Shown here one piece after another: positions 7,041 to 16,187 of a DNA stretch of 52,900 bases. Below the pieces are notes generated by a model that was given only the letters and a program-made list of their open reading frames with translations, was not told the DNA's origin and made no database searches. Each line of letters starts with the position of its first letter. Position 1 is the first letter of the stretch. The stretch is from NCBI GenBank assembly GCA_902775025.1, contig CACYKP010000012.1, forward strand, positions 1 through 52,900. The letters run 5' to 3'. Origin of the DNA: an uncultured bacterium. GTDB lineage: Bacteria > Cyanobacteriota > Vampirovibrionia > Gastranaerophilales > Gastranaerophilaceae. The translations under genes and the position numbers were made by a program.

Positions 7041-9272
7041 ATGAGAAGTATAGCTTTAAAAGTTAAAGCGTTAGCTTTATCTGCAGTTTTTGCAGTTATG
7101 CAAGTATCGGCAGCTGTTGATACAGGTTTAGGCAAAGGACTTGGCGGAGCCGTAATGAACGGTGTCGGCGGAGGATATGCAGGTTTAGAAAAAGGTACAA
7201 ATTCTGCAACACTTAAATTTAACGGCAACACTCATGTTAATTGGAATACACTTAATGTTAATAAAGGCGAAACATTAAACTTTAATGCAGTTGACGGCGC
7301 AAAAGGACTTACGGTCTTAAATACAGTAAATAACGGAATGTCAACAATATACGGTTCAATTAATGCTAATAGCGGAATCTCCAAATTAATAATTTCAAAT
7401 CCAAACGGCGTTCTTTTTGATGGTGCAAAATTTTCAACTGCAGGTGATACATTAATAACAACTCAACCAATGACTGCAAAACTTGTTGACGGAGCTTTTA
7501 CGGTACAAAAAGTTACAACAGCTGATACAGTTGGCATGGTTACAATTAATAACTCGGATTTCTCTGTCGGTGGCGAATTTAATATTTTATCACCATCTAT
7601 GAACGTTGTTTCCGGTGCAATTTCTGCAGCAAACGGAGTTAAACTTGTTACGGCAAACGGTCAGGACTATCTGTCCGTTGGGAATGAAGCACCTGTCAGT
7701 TCAATAAGACTGGAAGCCGTAAACATTGACGGTAATGTTTATATCGTTTCAGGTAAAGGTATTGTTAAAACCGTAAATGGCGGCGATATTAAAGGCAATT
7801 TAACAATTAATTCAGATGATAGCGTATCTTTAAATTATGTCCACAATGATAAAATCCTGCACGTTGCGGGTGATACAAACGTAACAGGCAATGGGCAATT
7901 AATGTATGCTAAAAAAATGAAAGCCGACGGCAATGTAACATTAGAAAACGGCGGTGGATATCTTGAAGTAAGTGATGTTACAGTTGCAAAAGATATGAAC
8001 CTCAAAACTGTTGCTAAATCAGAAAACCCTGACGGATTTAAACATTTTGTTCACGTTATCGGTGATAATGATATTAAAGGTAATTTTACTATTGATTCAA
8101 AAGACAATATCCATATAGGTAACTATAAACTTAAAGAAGAAACCGTTCCAAATGGCTGCTGCGGAACAAAAACAGTATATAACTACGCAGAAAGCGAACT
8201 TTTACCCGGAAGCTTAAAAGTAGGTAAAATACTTAAAGCAACTTCTCATGACGGACATATTATGACAACAGTTGATGTTAAGGCTGATACCATTGATTTA
8301 ACTGCCGAAAAATTAAACGTCTTAAGCGATGATAAAGCATTACTTACTGCAAATCAATATAAGTTTTCTTCAAACGGCTATTTAGGCGGTATAACAGATT
8401 ATACAGACGCCAACGGAAAAACAATGTCTAAAACAGAACAAATAATAACCTTAATGGAAAATTATACTTATATTCCAAAAGATATTAAAAGCCACGCTTA
8501 TACACAAATTGCAGGCGGTAAAATTACAAAACTTGAAACACCAAATAACGCTCAAGCATTCATAGGCTCTAAAGGTGATGTTATTGTAACAGGCGCTAAC
8601 GCAGGCGACGTAAACTTGACTGCTTATGATAAACGAATTGAAATTACAGGAAATAAAGTTCACGCTAATAACTTTAATATAGGAAATGAAACAAATACAT
8701 TGAAGCTGGATTTTGAAGGCAGAGATTTTACAACAAATTATACAAGTATAAGGGATAGAAAAGTTGTAACTATTAAGCCTGATGAGGTAATAACATACGA
8801 ATTGGCTGATGGCGGATATAATATGCCGACTTTAAAAGCAGATGAAGACACAACATACTTAGTCGGACCTGCAAAACCGGAGCCGCAACCTGAACCGGAA
8901 CCACAACCTGAGCCGGAGCCGCAGCCTCAACCTGAGCCCGAACCGGAGCCACAACCTGAGCCGGAACCACAACCACAACCTGAGCCCGAACCGGAACCAC
9001 AACCTGAGCCCGAACCGGAACCGCAACCTGAGCCCGAACCGGAACCACAACCCGAACCACAACCGAAACCTCAACCTCAACCTCAACCCCAAAAACCTAC
9101 CAATGACGATAACGTCAGAGTAAGGGTAACGATACCTGATGACATAATGAAACCGGCAGTAAGTGCACCTGTAGCTTTTGCAAGTGATTTGGATGACGAA
9201 GAAGATGCCGCAGGGGTAAGAAAAAATGTTGACGGTTCAGTAACAGTAGTCAGAGCATTCCCGATATTTTAA
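7041..9272 (+). CDS. Secreted TPS-domain (filamentous haemagglutinin-like) protein with Pro/Glu-rich tail
   Basis: A 743-residue exoprotein. Residues 1-24 form a Sec signal peptide (cleavage after about VSA-A). Next comes a two-partner-secretion haemagglutination domain (about 30-150) with the typical [10 protein letters not shown] motif at 120-129, then a repetitive beta-helix-like region to about 610. A low-complexity tail of Pro-Glu-Pro-Gln repeats (about 612-685) is followed by an acidic C-terminus ending VVRAFPIF. Normally such a TpsA needs a TpsB outer-membrane transporter; none is in the window. The Pro-rich segment may span cell wall or act as a stalk. ATG 7041 is chosen because GAGGAGA sits 8 bases upstream; the ATG at 7026 contains that site. 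An intrinsic terminator follows. Confidence 0.85.
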   Translation: MRSIALKVKALALSAVFAVMQVSAAVDTGLGKGLGGAVMNGVGGGYAGLEKGTNSATLKFNGNTHVNWNTLNVNKGETLNFNAVDGAKGLTVLNTVNNGMSTIYGSINANSGISKLIISNPNGVLFDGAKFSTAGDTLITTQPMTAKLVDGAFTVQKVTTADTVGMVTINNSDFSVGGEFNILSPSMNVVSGAISAANGVKLVTANGQDYLSVGNEAPVSSIRLEAVNIDGNVYIVSGKGIVKTVNGGDIKGNLTINSDDSVSLNYVHNDKILHVAGDTNVTGNGQLMYAKKMKADGNVTLENGGGYLEVSDVTVAKDMNLKTVAKSENPDGFKHFVHVIGDNDIKGNFTIDSKDNIHIGNYKLKEETVPNGCCGTKTVYNYAESELLPGSLKVGKILKATSHDGHIMTTVDVKADTIDLTAEKLNVLSDDKALLTANQYKFSSNGYLGGITDYTDANGKTMSKTEQIITLMENYTYIPKDIKSHAYTQIAGGKITKLETPNNAQAFIGSKGDVIVTGANAGDVNLTAYDKRIEITGNKVHANNFNIGNETNTLKLDFEGRDFTTNYTSIRDRKVVTIKPDEVITYELADGGYNMPTLKADEDTTYLVGPAKPEPQPEPEPQPEPEPQPQPEPEPEPQPEPEPQPQPEPEPEPQPEPEPEPQPEPEPEPQPEPQPKPQPQPQPQKPTNDDNVRVRVTIPDDIMKPAVSAPVAFASDLDDEEDAAGVRKNVDGSVTVVRAFPIF

Positions 9273-9292
9273 TCAAAACGCCGTATATAAAG

Positions 9293-9322
9293 AATAAAGC
9301 CGACAAATCTGTCGGCTTTATT
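9293..9322 (+). terminator. Intrinsic terminator after the TPS protein
   Basis: A 13-base perfect stem, AATAAAGCCGACA / TGTCGGCTTTATT, with loop AATC and a T-rich 3' flank. It separates the adhesin from the ATP-grasp gene that starts at 9359. Confidence 0.88.
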
Positions 9323-9358
9323 TGTATTATAATATTATTGATTAAGAGGTAAGCGAAA

Positions 9359-10519
9359 ATGTTTATATTAGAAAAACCTTATGTATCAGAATTTCTTGTA
9401 GATACAATTATTCAACACGATTGGGCTGTTTTAGATAATAAAGCTGTTGAAGAGTCGGGAATAGAAGATGGCGCCTTCAGGCTTTGGTCAACAGAAAAAG
9501 CTGCGAATAACTATATTAAACAAGAATACCCTCTTATATATGCAAATTCAGAAAATGCTATCAGTTGGGTTTTGGAAAATTTACCTAAATCAAACCTAAG
9601 TGAATACATAAGACTTTTCAAAGACAAAATTGCTTTTAGGGAACTAACAAAAAAGCTTTATCCTGATTTTTATTTTAAATCTATTGATTATGCAGAGCTT
9701 AAATCGCTAAGCACAAAAGAAATAAAGTTTCCGATTGTTATAAAACCTTCAGTAGGATTTTTAAGCTTAGGTGTTCATACAGTTTGGAATGAAAATGATT
9801 GGGGCGGAATAATCAGTACCATCGATAAAGATATGGCACAAGCAAAAACTCTTTATCCAGAAGAAGTTGTTAATTCATCAAAATTTATAATTGAAGAACT
9901 TATTGATGGAGAAGAATTTGCTATTGATGTATATTATGACAGAAATGGCGAGCCTGTAGTCTTAAATATATTTCAGCATATATTCAGCGACAAAAATGAT
10001 GTTAGGGACAGACTATACATAATGTCTACAGAGATTATGGTTAAATATATGGCAAAATTTTCTCAACTCGCCGCAGAGATAGGAAAATTGAAAGATGTAA
10101 GAAATTTCCCTGCTCATATTGAAGTAAGAGTAACAGAAGACGGCAAAATTATACCAATAGAAGTTAATCCTATGCGTTTTGCAGGATGGTGTACAACAGA
10201 TGTTGCAAAATATGCTTGGGGAATTAATGTTTATGAATGTTTTAATAATCAAATACGTCCCGATTGGAACGAAATATTATCTAAATCCGGCAGAGAAATA
10301 TATTACTTTGCAATGGCAGAAGTTCCTTCAAACGTTCCAAGATATGAAATAAATAATTTTGACTATAATGGATTTTTATCAAACTTTTCTAATGTTTTGG
10401 AACTAAGAAGAATAAATTATAAAACTCATCCTTTGTTTGCCATAATATTCGGCTCAACTGCTGACAGGGAAGAGTTACAACGAATTGTTACGGCAAAAAC
10501 AGAGAATTATATCCATTAA
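9359..10519 (+). CDS. ATP-grasp domain protein of unknown substrate
   Basis: A 386-residue ATP-grasp enzyme. ATP-grasp ligases join a carboxylate to an amine or thiol through an acyl-phosphate. The grasp appears in FPIVIKPSVGFLSLGVHTV (ATP-binding lysine and glycine-rich loop), IIEELIDGEEFAIDVYYD, and HIEVRVTEDGKIIPIEVNPMR (metal-binding Glu and Asn). The N-terminal 100 residues resemble the pre-ATP-grasp fold with no clear specificity motif. AAGAGG lies before ATG 9359. It stands alone between a terminator and the converging hom gene, 4 bases from its end, so context gives no hint at the substrate. Confidence 0.75.
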   Translation: MFILEKPYVSEFLVDTIIQHDWAVLDNKAVEESGIEDGAFRLWSTEKAANNYIKQEYPLIYANSENAISWVLENLPKSNLSEYIRLFKDKIAFRELTKKLYPDFYFKSIDYAELKSLSTKEIKFPIVIKPSVGFLSLGVHTVWNENDWGGIISTIDKDMAQAKTLYPEEVVNSSKFIIEELIDGEEFAIDVYYDRNGEPVVLNIFQHIFSDKNDVRDRLYIMSTEIMVKYMAKFSQLAAEIGKLKDVRNFPAHIEVRVTEDGKIIPIEVNPMRFAGWCTTDVAKYAWGINVYECFNNQIRPDWNEILSKSGREIYYFAMAEVPSNVPRYEINNFDYNGFLSNFSNVLELRRINYKTHPLFAIIFGSTADREELQRIVTAKTENYIH

Positions 10520-10523
10520 TTTG

Positions 10524-11780
10524 TTATTCAGCAACTCTTATTAAGCTATCAACCGTACAATTATCAAGTTCTTTTACTGCTTCTTTAATGAGTTTTTCTT
10601 GACATTTTTCAGTAATTACAACAATTGTTGCAGTATTATTATCTAAAACTTCTCTTTGAAGAATACTTGCAAGGCTTATGTTTTTACTTGCACAAATAGA
10701 ACCGATTTTTGCAATTACACCGATGGCGTTTGGAGCTGTAATTGATATATAGTATTTGTTATAGGTATCATCAATATGAACGGGATTTGCTTTAGAATCA
10801 TGATGACATCTCATCATAGGAAGCATATAGTCAGTTTTACCAAATTCAGCCTGTATAGCAAGTATATCACCAACAACAGAACTTGCAGTAGGAAATTCTC
10901 CTGCCCCCGGCCCTGAAAGAACTATATCACCAATCGGATGACCGCTCATTGCTACAGCGTTTGTTACATAATTGATATGAGCAAGAGTTGTATCTTTTGA
11001 GATTAGCATTGGGTGAACTCTTACATCCGCATTCCCATTATCATCAATGGAAGCGTTAGCGATAAGCTTAATTTTGTACCCAAATTCATTAGCTTGAGCC
11101 ATGTCTTCTTTTCTGATTTTTGTAATACCTTCTCTATAAACATTTTCAAGTTTAACACGTTTTTTGAAAGCAAGAGTTGCAAGTGTTGTTATTTTATATG
11201 CAGCATCAAAACCTTCCACATCACCGGTCGGATCTGTTTCAGCATAACCCAAAGCTTGAGCTTCTTTAAGTACGTCCTCATAAGATGCACCGTCAGAGTC
11301 CATTTTTGTAAGTATATAGTTTGTTGTACCGTTTAGAATTGCTTGAATTTTGTTTATTTTATTCCCTGCCAAAATAGTTTTTATCGGCATTATAATAGGA
11401 ATACCGCCGGCAATAGCTGCTTCATACAAGCAAACTCTATTGTATTCTTCTGCAAGATTAAACAACTCTTCACCCTTTTTAGCAAGAAGTTCTTTATTAG
11501 CTGTAACAATATGTTTGCCGTTTTTAATCGCAGTTGATATGTATTCCCATGCCGGTTCAATTCCTCCAATTAATTCAACAACAACATCAATAGTAGAATC
11601 ATTGATTATTTCATAAGGATTATCTGTAATCATTCCTGCCGGAGTTTCAACAGAACGAGGTTTATTAATATTTTTGACTGCAATTTTAACTATTTCGATA
11701 TCTTTAAAATCTTGTAAGGTTTTATAGACACCAGTTCCTACAGTACCAAACCCGATAATACCAATTCTTAACTTGCTCAT
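10524..11780 (-). CDS. hom: Homoserine dehydrogenase
   Basis: Reduces aspartate semialdehyde to homoserine in threonine and methionine synthesis. At 418 residues it is the monofunctional type with three parts: a Rossmann NAD(P) domain (IGIIGFGTVGTGVYKTL at the N-terminus), the catalytic domain with NGTTNYILTKM and GYAETDPTGDVEGFDAAYK, and a C-terminal ACT domain (about 345-418, starting YISITAPNAIGVIAKIG) that usually senses threonine. AGGAG lies 7 bases before the start. It lies downstream of the preA-like gene on the same strand, 210 bases away, so co-transcription is possible but not certain. Confidence 0.95.
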   Translation of the reverse strand: MSKLRIGIIGFGTVGTGVYKTLQDFKDIEIVKIAVKNINKPRSVETPAGMITDNPYEIINDSTIDVVVELIGGIEPAWEYISTAIKNGKHIVTANKELLAKKGEELFNLAEEYNRVCLYEAAIAGGIPIIMPIKTILAGNKINKIQAILNGTTNYILTKMDSDGASYEDVLKEAQALGYAETDPTGDVEGFDAAYKITTLATLAFKKRVKLENVYREGITKIRKEDMAQANEFGYKIKLIANASIDDNGNADVRVHPMLISKDTTLAHINYVTNAVAMSGHPIGDIVLSGPGAGEFPTASSVVGDILAIQAEFGKTDYMLPMMRCHHDSKANPVHIDDTYNKYYISITAPNAIGVIAKIGSICASKNISLASILQREVLDNNTATIVVITEKCQEKLIKEAVKELDNCTVDSLIRVAE

Positions 11781-11883
11781 AATATTCTCCTATTGATAAA
11801 TATTTCTCATTATATAACAAATTGATAAAAAATTGGTCATATAAATAAATGGTACTAATATAGATAAACATAGGAATTTATGC

Positions 11884-11985
11884 ATAAAGCAATCGCTTTA
11901 TCCCGAAATCTTTTTTAACAAAAACAAATTATTTCAGGTGGCTTTTGTTCAAATTTTGGGATGACACGCTGCTGTAACATATATA
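11884..11985. repeat. Hairpin and dispersed repeat between hom and the preA-like gene
   Basis: ATAAAGC-aatc-GCTTTAT (11884-11901) is a perfect small hairpin. It is followed by CCCGAAATC and, about 60 bases on, the opposed TTTGGGATGACACGC, which resembles the 'GATTCTTC / GAATGACGTGC' dispersed family seen elsewhere. No open frame of note. It could attenuate read-through into hom, but no T-run follows the stem on the minus strand. Confidence 0.4.
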
Positions 11986-11990
11986 GTTAT

Positions 11991-13172
11991 TTAACAACTC
12001 ATTTTAATTGCTTCTTTTGGGCATACATGGCTGCATAGTGAACATCCTACACAAGATTCTTTATTCAAGCTTAAACAATCTTTATCAAGATTTAGTGCAT
12101 TATACTCTGATTCAGAGCATACCTTTGCACACTTTCCGCACAATACGCATTTTTCATTATCTATAGAAGGATAAAGATGTGATTTTTTATTAAGTTTTTC
12201 GTGTGATGTAATTTTTTCAACCGCAATATTTTTTAACTCAGATATGTCGTTAAAACCTTTTGTTTCCAAATAATTAAGCAATCCCGATTTTAATCCTTTA
12301 ATGATTCCATAGCCGTTAATCATAACCTCTGTACAAACTTGAACGGCGTCAGAGCCAAGTGCTATATATTGTGCTGCATCTTCCCAAGTTGATATTCCTC
12401 CCATACCTAAAATAGGTAAATCAGAGTTTTGCCTTAATTGTGCAACACATTTAAATCCAATCGGTTTTACGGCTTCTCCGGATAACCCTCCATAAGTAGA
12501 ATATCCGTCAATATTAAGAACAGGCTCTAATGTATCCAGATTAATTCCCATAAAACTTTGAACAGTATTAATTGCAGAAAATCCATCTGCACCTGCTCTT
12601 TCCACCGCATTTGCAATCCATGTAATATTGGTTACATTAGGTGTTAATTTAACAAAAACAGGTTTTTCCGTAACAGCTTTTACCCAAGAGGTAATAAGAA
12701 TAGAAACTTCCGCACTTGTTCCTATAGCCATGCCGATATTTCTTTCCGGCATTCCGTGAGGGCAAGAAAAATTAAGTTCAAAAGCATCTATTGGTGTTTT
12801 ATTCAAAGTTTTGACAAGATTCTGCCATTCTTCACGTTTAACAGGTGCCATAATACTTGCTATTATAACTTTTGCCGGGTGCTTTTCTTTTAAGTATTTA
12901 ATGCCGTCAACCCAATGTTGAACTGTTTCATGGCTCAATAATTCTATATTCTGTAAGCAAATTACTTTACCTTTCTCTTTTATTGTTGCATAGCGAGGGC
13001 TGGCTTCAATCATTTCCAAATCATCAGGAGTTATGGTTTTCAAAACAGCACCGCCCCATCCCAGTTCAAAAGCTTTATCAATACTTTCTATTGATGCCGC
13101 AGGTGGTGCGGAAGCCAGCAAAAACGGATTTTCAAATTCTATTCCTAATATTGATGTTTTTAATGTTGCCAT
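11991..13172 (-). CDS. preA: PreA-like dihydropyrimidine/dihydroorotate dehydrogenase with ferredoxin domain
   Basis: A 393-residue flavoprotein with an FMN-binding TIM barrel (about 1-310; FENPFLLASAPPAAS, NFSCPHGMPER with the proton-shuttle Cys, VKLTPNVTNI, GMGGISTWEDAAQYI) fused to a 2x[4Fe-4S] ferredoxin (CVLCGKCAKVC and CVGCSLCSHVC). This is the PreA arrangement, which with PreT reduces uracil and thymine. PreT is not adjacent, so partner and substrate are uncertain; a dihydroorotate dehydrogenase role is possible. The start is ATG 13172 with only a weak GGAA upstream. Confidence 0.85.
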   Translation of the reverse strand: MATLKTSILGIEFENPFLLASAPPAASIESIDKAFELGWGGAVLKTITPDDLEMIEASPRYATIKEKGKVICLQNIELLSHETVQHWVDGIKYLKEKHPAKVIIASIMAPVKREEWQNLVKTLNKTPIDAFELNFSCPHGMPERNIGMAIGTSAEVSILITSWVKAVTEKPVFVKLTPNVTNITWIANAVERAGADGFSAINTVQSFMGINLDTLEPVLNIDGYSTYGGLSGEAVKPIGFKCVAQLRQNSDLPILGMGGISTWEDAAQYIALGSDAVQVCTEVMINGYGIIKGLKSGLLNYLETKGFNDISELKNIAVEKITSHEKLNKKSHLYPSIDNEKCVLCGKCAKVCSESEYNALNLDKDCLSLNKESCVGCSLCSHVCPKEAIKMSC

Positions 13173-13330
13173 TTTTGATTCCTTAGATTTTATGTGTTTT
13201 TACATGCTAACATAAAAATTTTTTCTGTATAATATCATATATAAATGAATATTTATTAATTGTTTTTTAATAAGAGTTTGTTATATTATAATTTTAGGAT
13301 TTTGTATTTTAGTTATAAGGATTGAATGTT

Positions 13331-13744
13331 ATGAATAAGGCAATAAAATTAGCAGCAGTACTTTTTATAATGATTTTATGTACAACAATTTCATCATATT
13401 CAGCAGAAAAGCAAGTATTATTAAAAACAACTTCCACTTGGGATAATGCAGAATATAAAAAATTAAAAATAAGAAAACCTGAAGTTACAGTTTTAAAGAT
13501 TATTATAAATGTTAATGAAGAATTACCTATGCATAAACATGATTTAGTCAATATTGCTTATGTAAATAAAGGTACTTTAACAGTTACTACAGATAATAAT
13601 AAAGAAATAACACTACACGAAGGAGAAGTTTTACCGGAATTAATAGGAAAGTATCATTATGGTAAAAACGCAGGAAAAGAACCGGTTGAACTTGTAGTTT
13701 TTTATATTGGAGAAAAAGGAACTCCGCTATCTGTTAACAAATAA
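13331..13744 (+). CDS. Exported cupin-fold protein
   Basis: A 137-residue protein with an N-terminal signal peptide (hydrophobic residues about 7-20, cleaved near SYSAEK) followed by one cupin beta-barrel. The first cupin motif is partly visible as LPMHKHDLVNIAYVNKG and the second as GKYHYGKNAGKEPVELVVFYIG; the histidines suggest a metal site. Function unknown; small periplasmic cupins are often sugar- or metal-binding. AAGGA lies 9 bases before ATG 13331, which is why that start is preferred over the TTG at 13322. A TATAAT box lies at 13287-13292 but without a convincing -35. The lipoprotein gene follows 30 bases on. Confidence 0.72.
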   Translation: MNKAIKLAAVLFIMILCTTISSYSAEKQVLLKTTSTWDNAEYKKLKIRKPEVTVLKIIINVNEELPMHKHDLVNIAYVNKGTLTVTTDNNKEITLHEGEVLPELIGKYHYGKNAGKEPVELVVFYIGEKGTPLSVNK

Positions 13745-13774
13745 CAGTATAAACTAATAATCTTGGTGGTTGAT

Positions 13775-14695
13775 ATGAAAAATTTAATAAAATTATTAAC
13801 AATTATTATACCGCTTGTAATGCTCATTGGTCTAACAACAGGCTGTACAAAATTCAAAGCCAATAGTTTCTTAAAACAACAGTCTGATTCAAAAGTCTAT
13901 TTTCATAAAGGGGTATATAAAACCTATTCTCCTGATAAGAAAAATTCATCTAGTGATTATTTTTATATTTTTTATGATGAAAACTCCGGTCGTACCGAGG
14001 AAAAAGAACGAAAAATCGGTTTGCCGTTTTCTTGTGTTCAATCGAACGCTTCTGTAAAGTTCAAATTTGGAGGAAGTGATGAACCGGAAGAGGTATTAAA
14101 AATAAAAACAGTAAAAAATGGAGTTATTGAAGGTTCGTTTAACGACGGAGTATTAATTATATTTACTCCTGTGAAAAATGATAATCCTGATAATTTTACT
14201 TCTGATGATATATTAACTCAAATTGATATTTATCAAGAACAGTATTTTCAGATTATAAAGCGGAATAATGTACTTTTACAACTTTCGAAAGATGATGAAT
14301 CTGAAAAAGATCTTAAAGATTTAGAAGAATTGTATAACAAAGTTAAGAGTAATATTTCATCAGATTGTGAGTTTTTAAAAAAATACAAAGAAATAGAGCA
14401 GAAGTATGCGAAAAATACGGGTGAAAACACTGTTGAGATGAATGATTTTGCCCAAAATCATTATAATTCAGTTGATAAACTCTTGAATGACACATATCAA
14501 GCAGTAAAAACAAAAATTTCTGCAGAAGAGTTTAACAAATTAGTAAAGAGTGAGATAAATTGGTTAAAAGCAGTAGACGGTTATCGAGCTGTATATGACA
14601 GCCAAGGATTTGGAAGTATTGGCGGCCTAATATTTTTGGATTACCAAATCAACATGCGTCAATTCAGAACACTTCTTTTGATGCTATATCTTTGA
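13775..14695 (+). CDS. Putative lipoprotein with C-terminal LprI-like (DUF1311) domain
   Basis: A 306-residue protein. The N-terminus has a hydrophobic signal (residues 4-20) ending LTTGC with Cys24 as the likely lipidated residue, though the lipobox is not ideal. The middle has no recognised domain. The C-terminal 80 residues (VDKLLNDTYQAVKTKIS ... INWLKAVDGYRAVYD) look like the lysozyme-inhibitor LprI/DUF1311 helical hairpin, although the usual disulfide cysteines are not evident. GGTGG sits 5 bases before ATG 13775, favouring this over the TTG at 13763. Likely cell-envelope located; probably one operon with the cupin. Confidence 0.65.
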   Translation: MKNLIKLLTIIIPLVMLIGLTTGCTKFKANSFLKQQSDSKVYFHKGVYKTYSPDKKNSSSDYFYIFYDENSGRTEEKERKIGLPFSCVQSNASVKFKFGGSDEPEEVLKIKTVKNGVIEGSFNDGVLIIFTPVKNDNPDNFTSDDILTQIDIYQEQYFQIIKRNNVLLQLSKDDESEKDLKDLEELYNKVKSNISSDCEFLKKYKEIEQKYAKNTGENTVEMNDFAQNHYNSVDKLLNDTYQAVKTKISAEEFNKLVKSEINWLKAVDGYRAVYDSQGFGSIGGLIFLDYQINMRQFRTLLLMLYL

Positions 14696-15386
14696 TTAAG
14701 AGATGAAATTCTGAATTTTGCAATAAAAGAGCTCTCAAAATAAATGTAAACAATCACATCAGATGATTATTTGTTCTTTTAGTTTGTTGTACATAGACAT
14801 GCAGGTTGATATATATGAACAATTAGTATGACTCTTTCATGGCGGTGCAGGCGGAAAACGAACCCGAAAATCTGATTATTAACTCCCTGACTGGTTTTTA
14901 TCTGTTCGAGGTTTTGATTTTCTGCGTACTCAAAATTTTTTGACAAATAGTTTGCATTTTTGGGATAGTTACACTTCATAGTTTGAAATATTAACAACTG
15001 TAAACTATTCAGTAGTAGTAGGGTAGACTTCAGTCTACCAAGTATCTTGAAATGGTTGACTAAAGTCAACCCTACTTTTGAATGCAAATAATTGGACAAA
15101 ATGTGCAAATTTGTGGACATTTTCATTACCAAAACCGGACATTTCGGACTTTTGTACTTAACCAATTTCCGACCTTGCAAAATCGGCAAAAGCTGGATTG
15201 CTTCGGGCATTCGCCCTCGCAATGACATAAAACCCTTCCGACCAAATGTTTAGTATTTTATGTATCAATTATTATTTTATGCAAACTTTATTCGGGTACA
15301 TATAGGGTACACACATTTTTTACATTAAATGTAATTTAACATACAGAACAAGATTAAATTAACTATGAGATGGAGATGTGCATTGG
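14696..15386. other. Gene-free region with repeats, left edge of the accessory block
   Basis: About 690 bases without a convincing gene. A 149-codon open frame on the minus strand (14779-15228) has no ribosome site, runs through repeats and matches no fold I know, so it is not called. The region contains the double hairpin at 15017-15076 and short words such as GTGCAAATTTGTGGACA (15103-15119) that resemble a stretch at 44438-44454 near the other end of the accessory region. It lies between core genes and the graspetide cluster. Confidence 0.6.
15017..15076. repeat. Nested double-hairpin repeat
   Basis: Outer arms AGTAGGGT (15017-15024) and ACCCTACT (15069-15076) enclose two inner palindromes, GGTAGACT-tc-AGTCTACC (15022-15039) and GGTTGACT-aa-AGTCAACC (15054-15071). 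The design (two hairpins inside one inverted repeat ending in CTAC/GTAG-type letters) is the same as the repeat at 3617-3705, though the stems differ. Confidence 0.75.
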
Positions 15387-16187
15387 CTAATATTTGGACT
15401 TGTTATGACGTCTCATATAAATAAATTTTTCTGCCAAAAGCCAATTCTCTAAAGGGCTATTATTTGGATAATTTATATGATTATAGTAGGCTTGTATTTC
15501 AATTTCTTTTTTTATATTTGCTTGAATTAAAAATTTTTCATTTTTAGCATTTTTATAGTACAAAATTATTATTGTTATTACAAGAATAATTATAAATATT
15601 AAAAGAATATAATATTGTTTAATAAAATTAAAAAAACAATATAACAAATGATTAAAGTGTTTGCTATTTATTACAAAAGCTATAACAACAGAATATATTA
15701 AGATTTCAAAAATGAGTCCTAAGAAAAAACTATAACTTATTTTTAAATATTTATTTTTTCGTATCAAATTTGAATTATTACATATAGAATAATTTATATA
15801 TTTTTCTATTAACACTCTTTTCTCATCATTATTTAAATTTAATATATCTTTTTTACCAATATAATATATTGTTTGTGGGTTAAATGCTTTTATAGCAAAG
15901 AATCCTGCGAAACATATAGTAAAAGCAGTTATTAGCATAAATATACTAAGTATACAATCAGATAGACTACCAATACTATTTATATGTTGCAAATTTTTTA
16001 ATATACATGTAACAAAAGCTGAAAAAACTGTTAATATTGCTAATGAAGCTGTTAAAATATGTTGTGCTTTTTGTTCAATATATTTACAAGCATTATTGGT
16101 TTGTTTATATGAGTCTTTTGCAAGACTTAATTTTAAATCCAAAGAATTATTGCTAATATTTTTATAATATATAAAATCTTCAGACAT
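15387..16187 (-). CDS. Four-helix membrane protein of the graspetide operon
   Basis: A 266-residue protein with four predicted membrane helices (about 43-63, 77-100, 152-175 and 195-217), an N-terminal helical cytoplasmic part and a long loop between helices 2 and 3. The N-terminal layout (charged helix, then KAQHILTASLAILTVFSAF) recalls SLATT-type two-helix effectors, and the C-terminus (EIEIQAYYNHINYPN ... SPLENWLLAEKF) resembles the short DUF2934 motif; both are weak resemblances. ATG 16187 is preceded by GGAGG and overlaps the ligase stop by 8 bases, showing translational coupling. Probable roles are peptide export, immunity or a membrane target of the peptide; none is proved. Confidence 0.7.
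   Translation of the reverse strand: MSEDFIYYKNISNNSLDLKLSLAKDSYKQTNNACKYIEQKAQHILTASLAILTVFSAFVTCILKNLQHINSIGSLSDCILSIFMLITAFTICFAGFFAIKAFNPQTIYYIGKKDILNLNNDEKRVLIEKYINYSICNNSNLIRKNKYLKISYSFFLGLIFEILIYSVVIAFVINSKHFNHLLYCFFNFIKQYYILLIFIIILVITIIILYYKNAKNEKFLIQANIKKEIEIQAYYNHINYPNNSPLENWLLAEKFIYMRRHNKSKY

Noticed and set aside
8773..9092. Two minus-strand open frames opposite the Pro-rich tail
   Set aside because: Low-complexity Arg/Val or Leu/Arg repeats caused by the antisense of Pro-Glu-Gln codons.
11013..11616. Plus-strand open frames inside hom
   Set aside because: They lie fully opposite a well-conserved gene and show no ribosome sites or domains.
14779..15228. 149-codon minus-strand open frame
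   Set aside because: Crosses a nested hairpin repeat, has no ribosome site and no recognisable domain.
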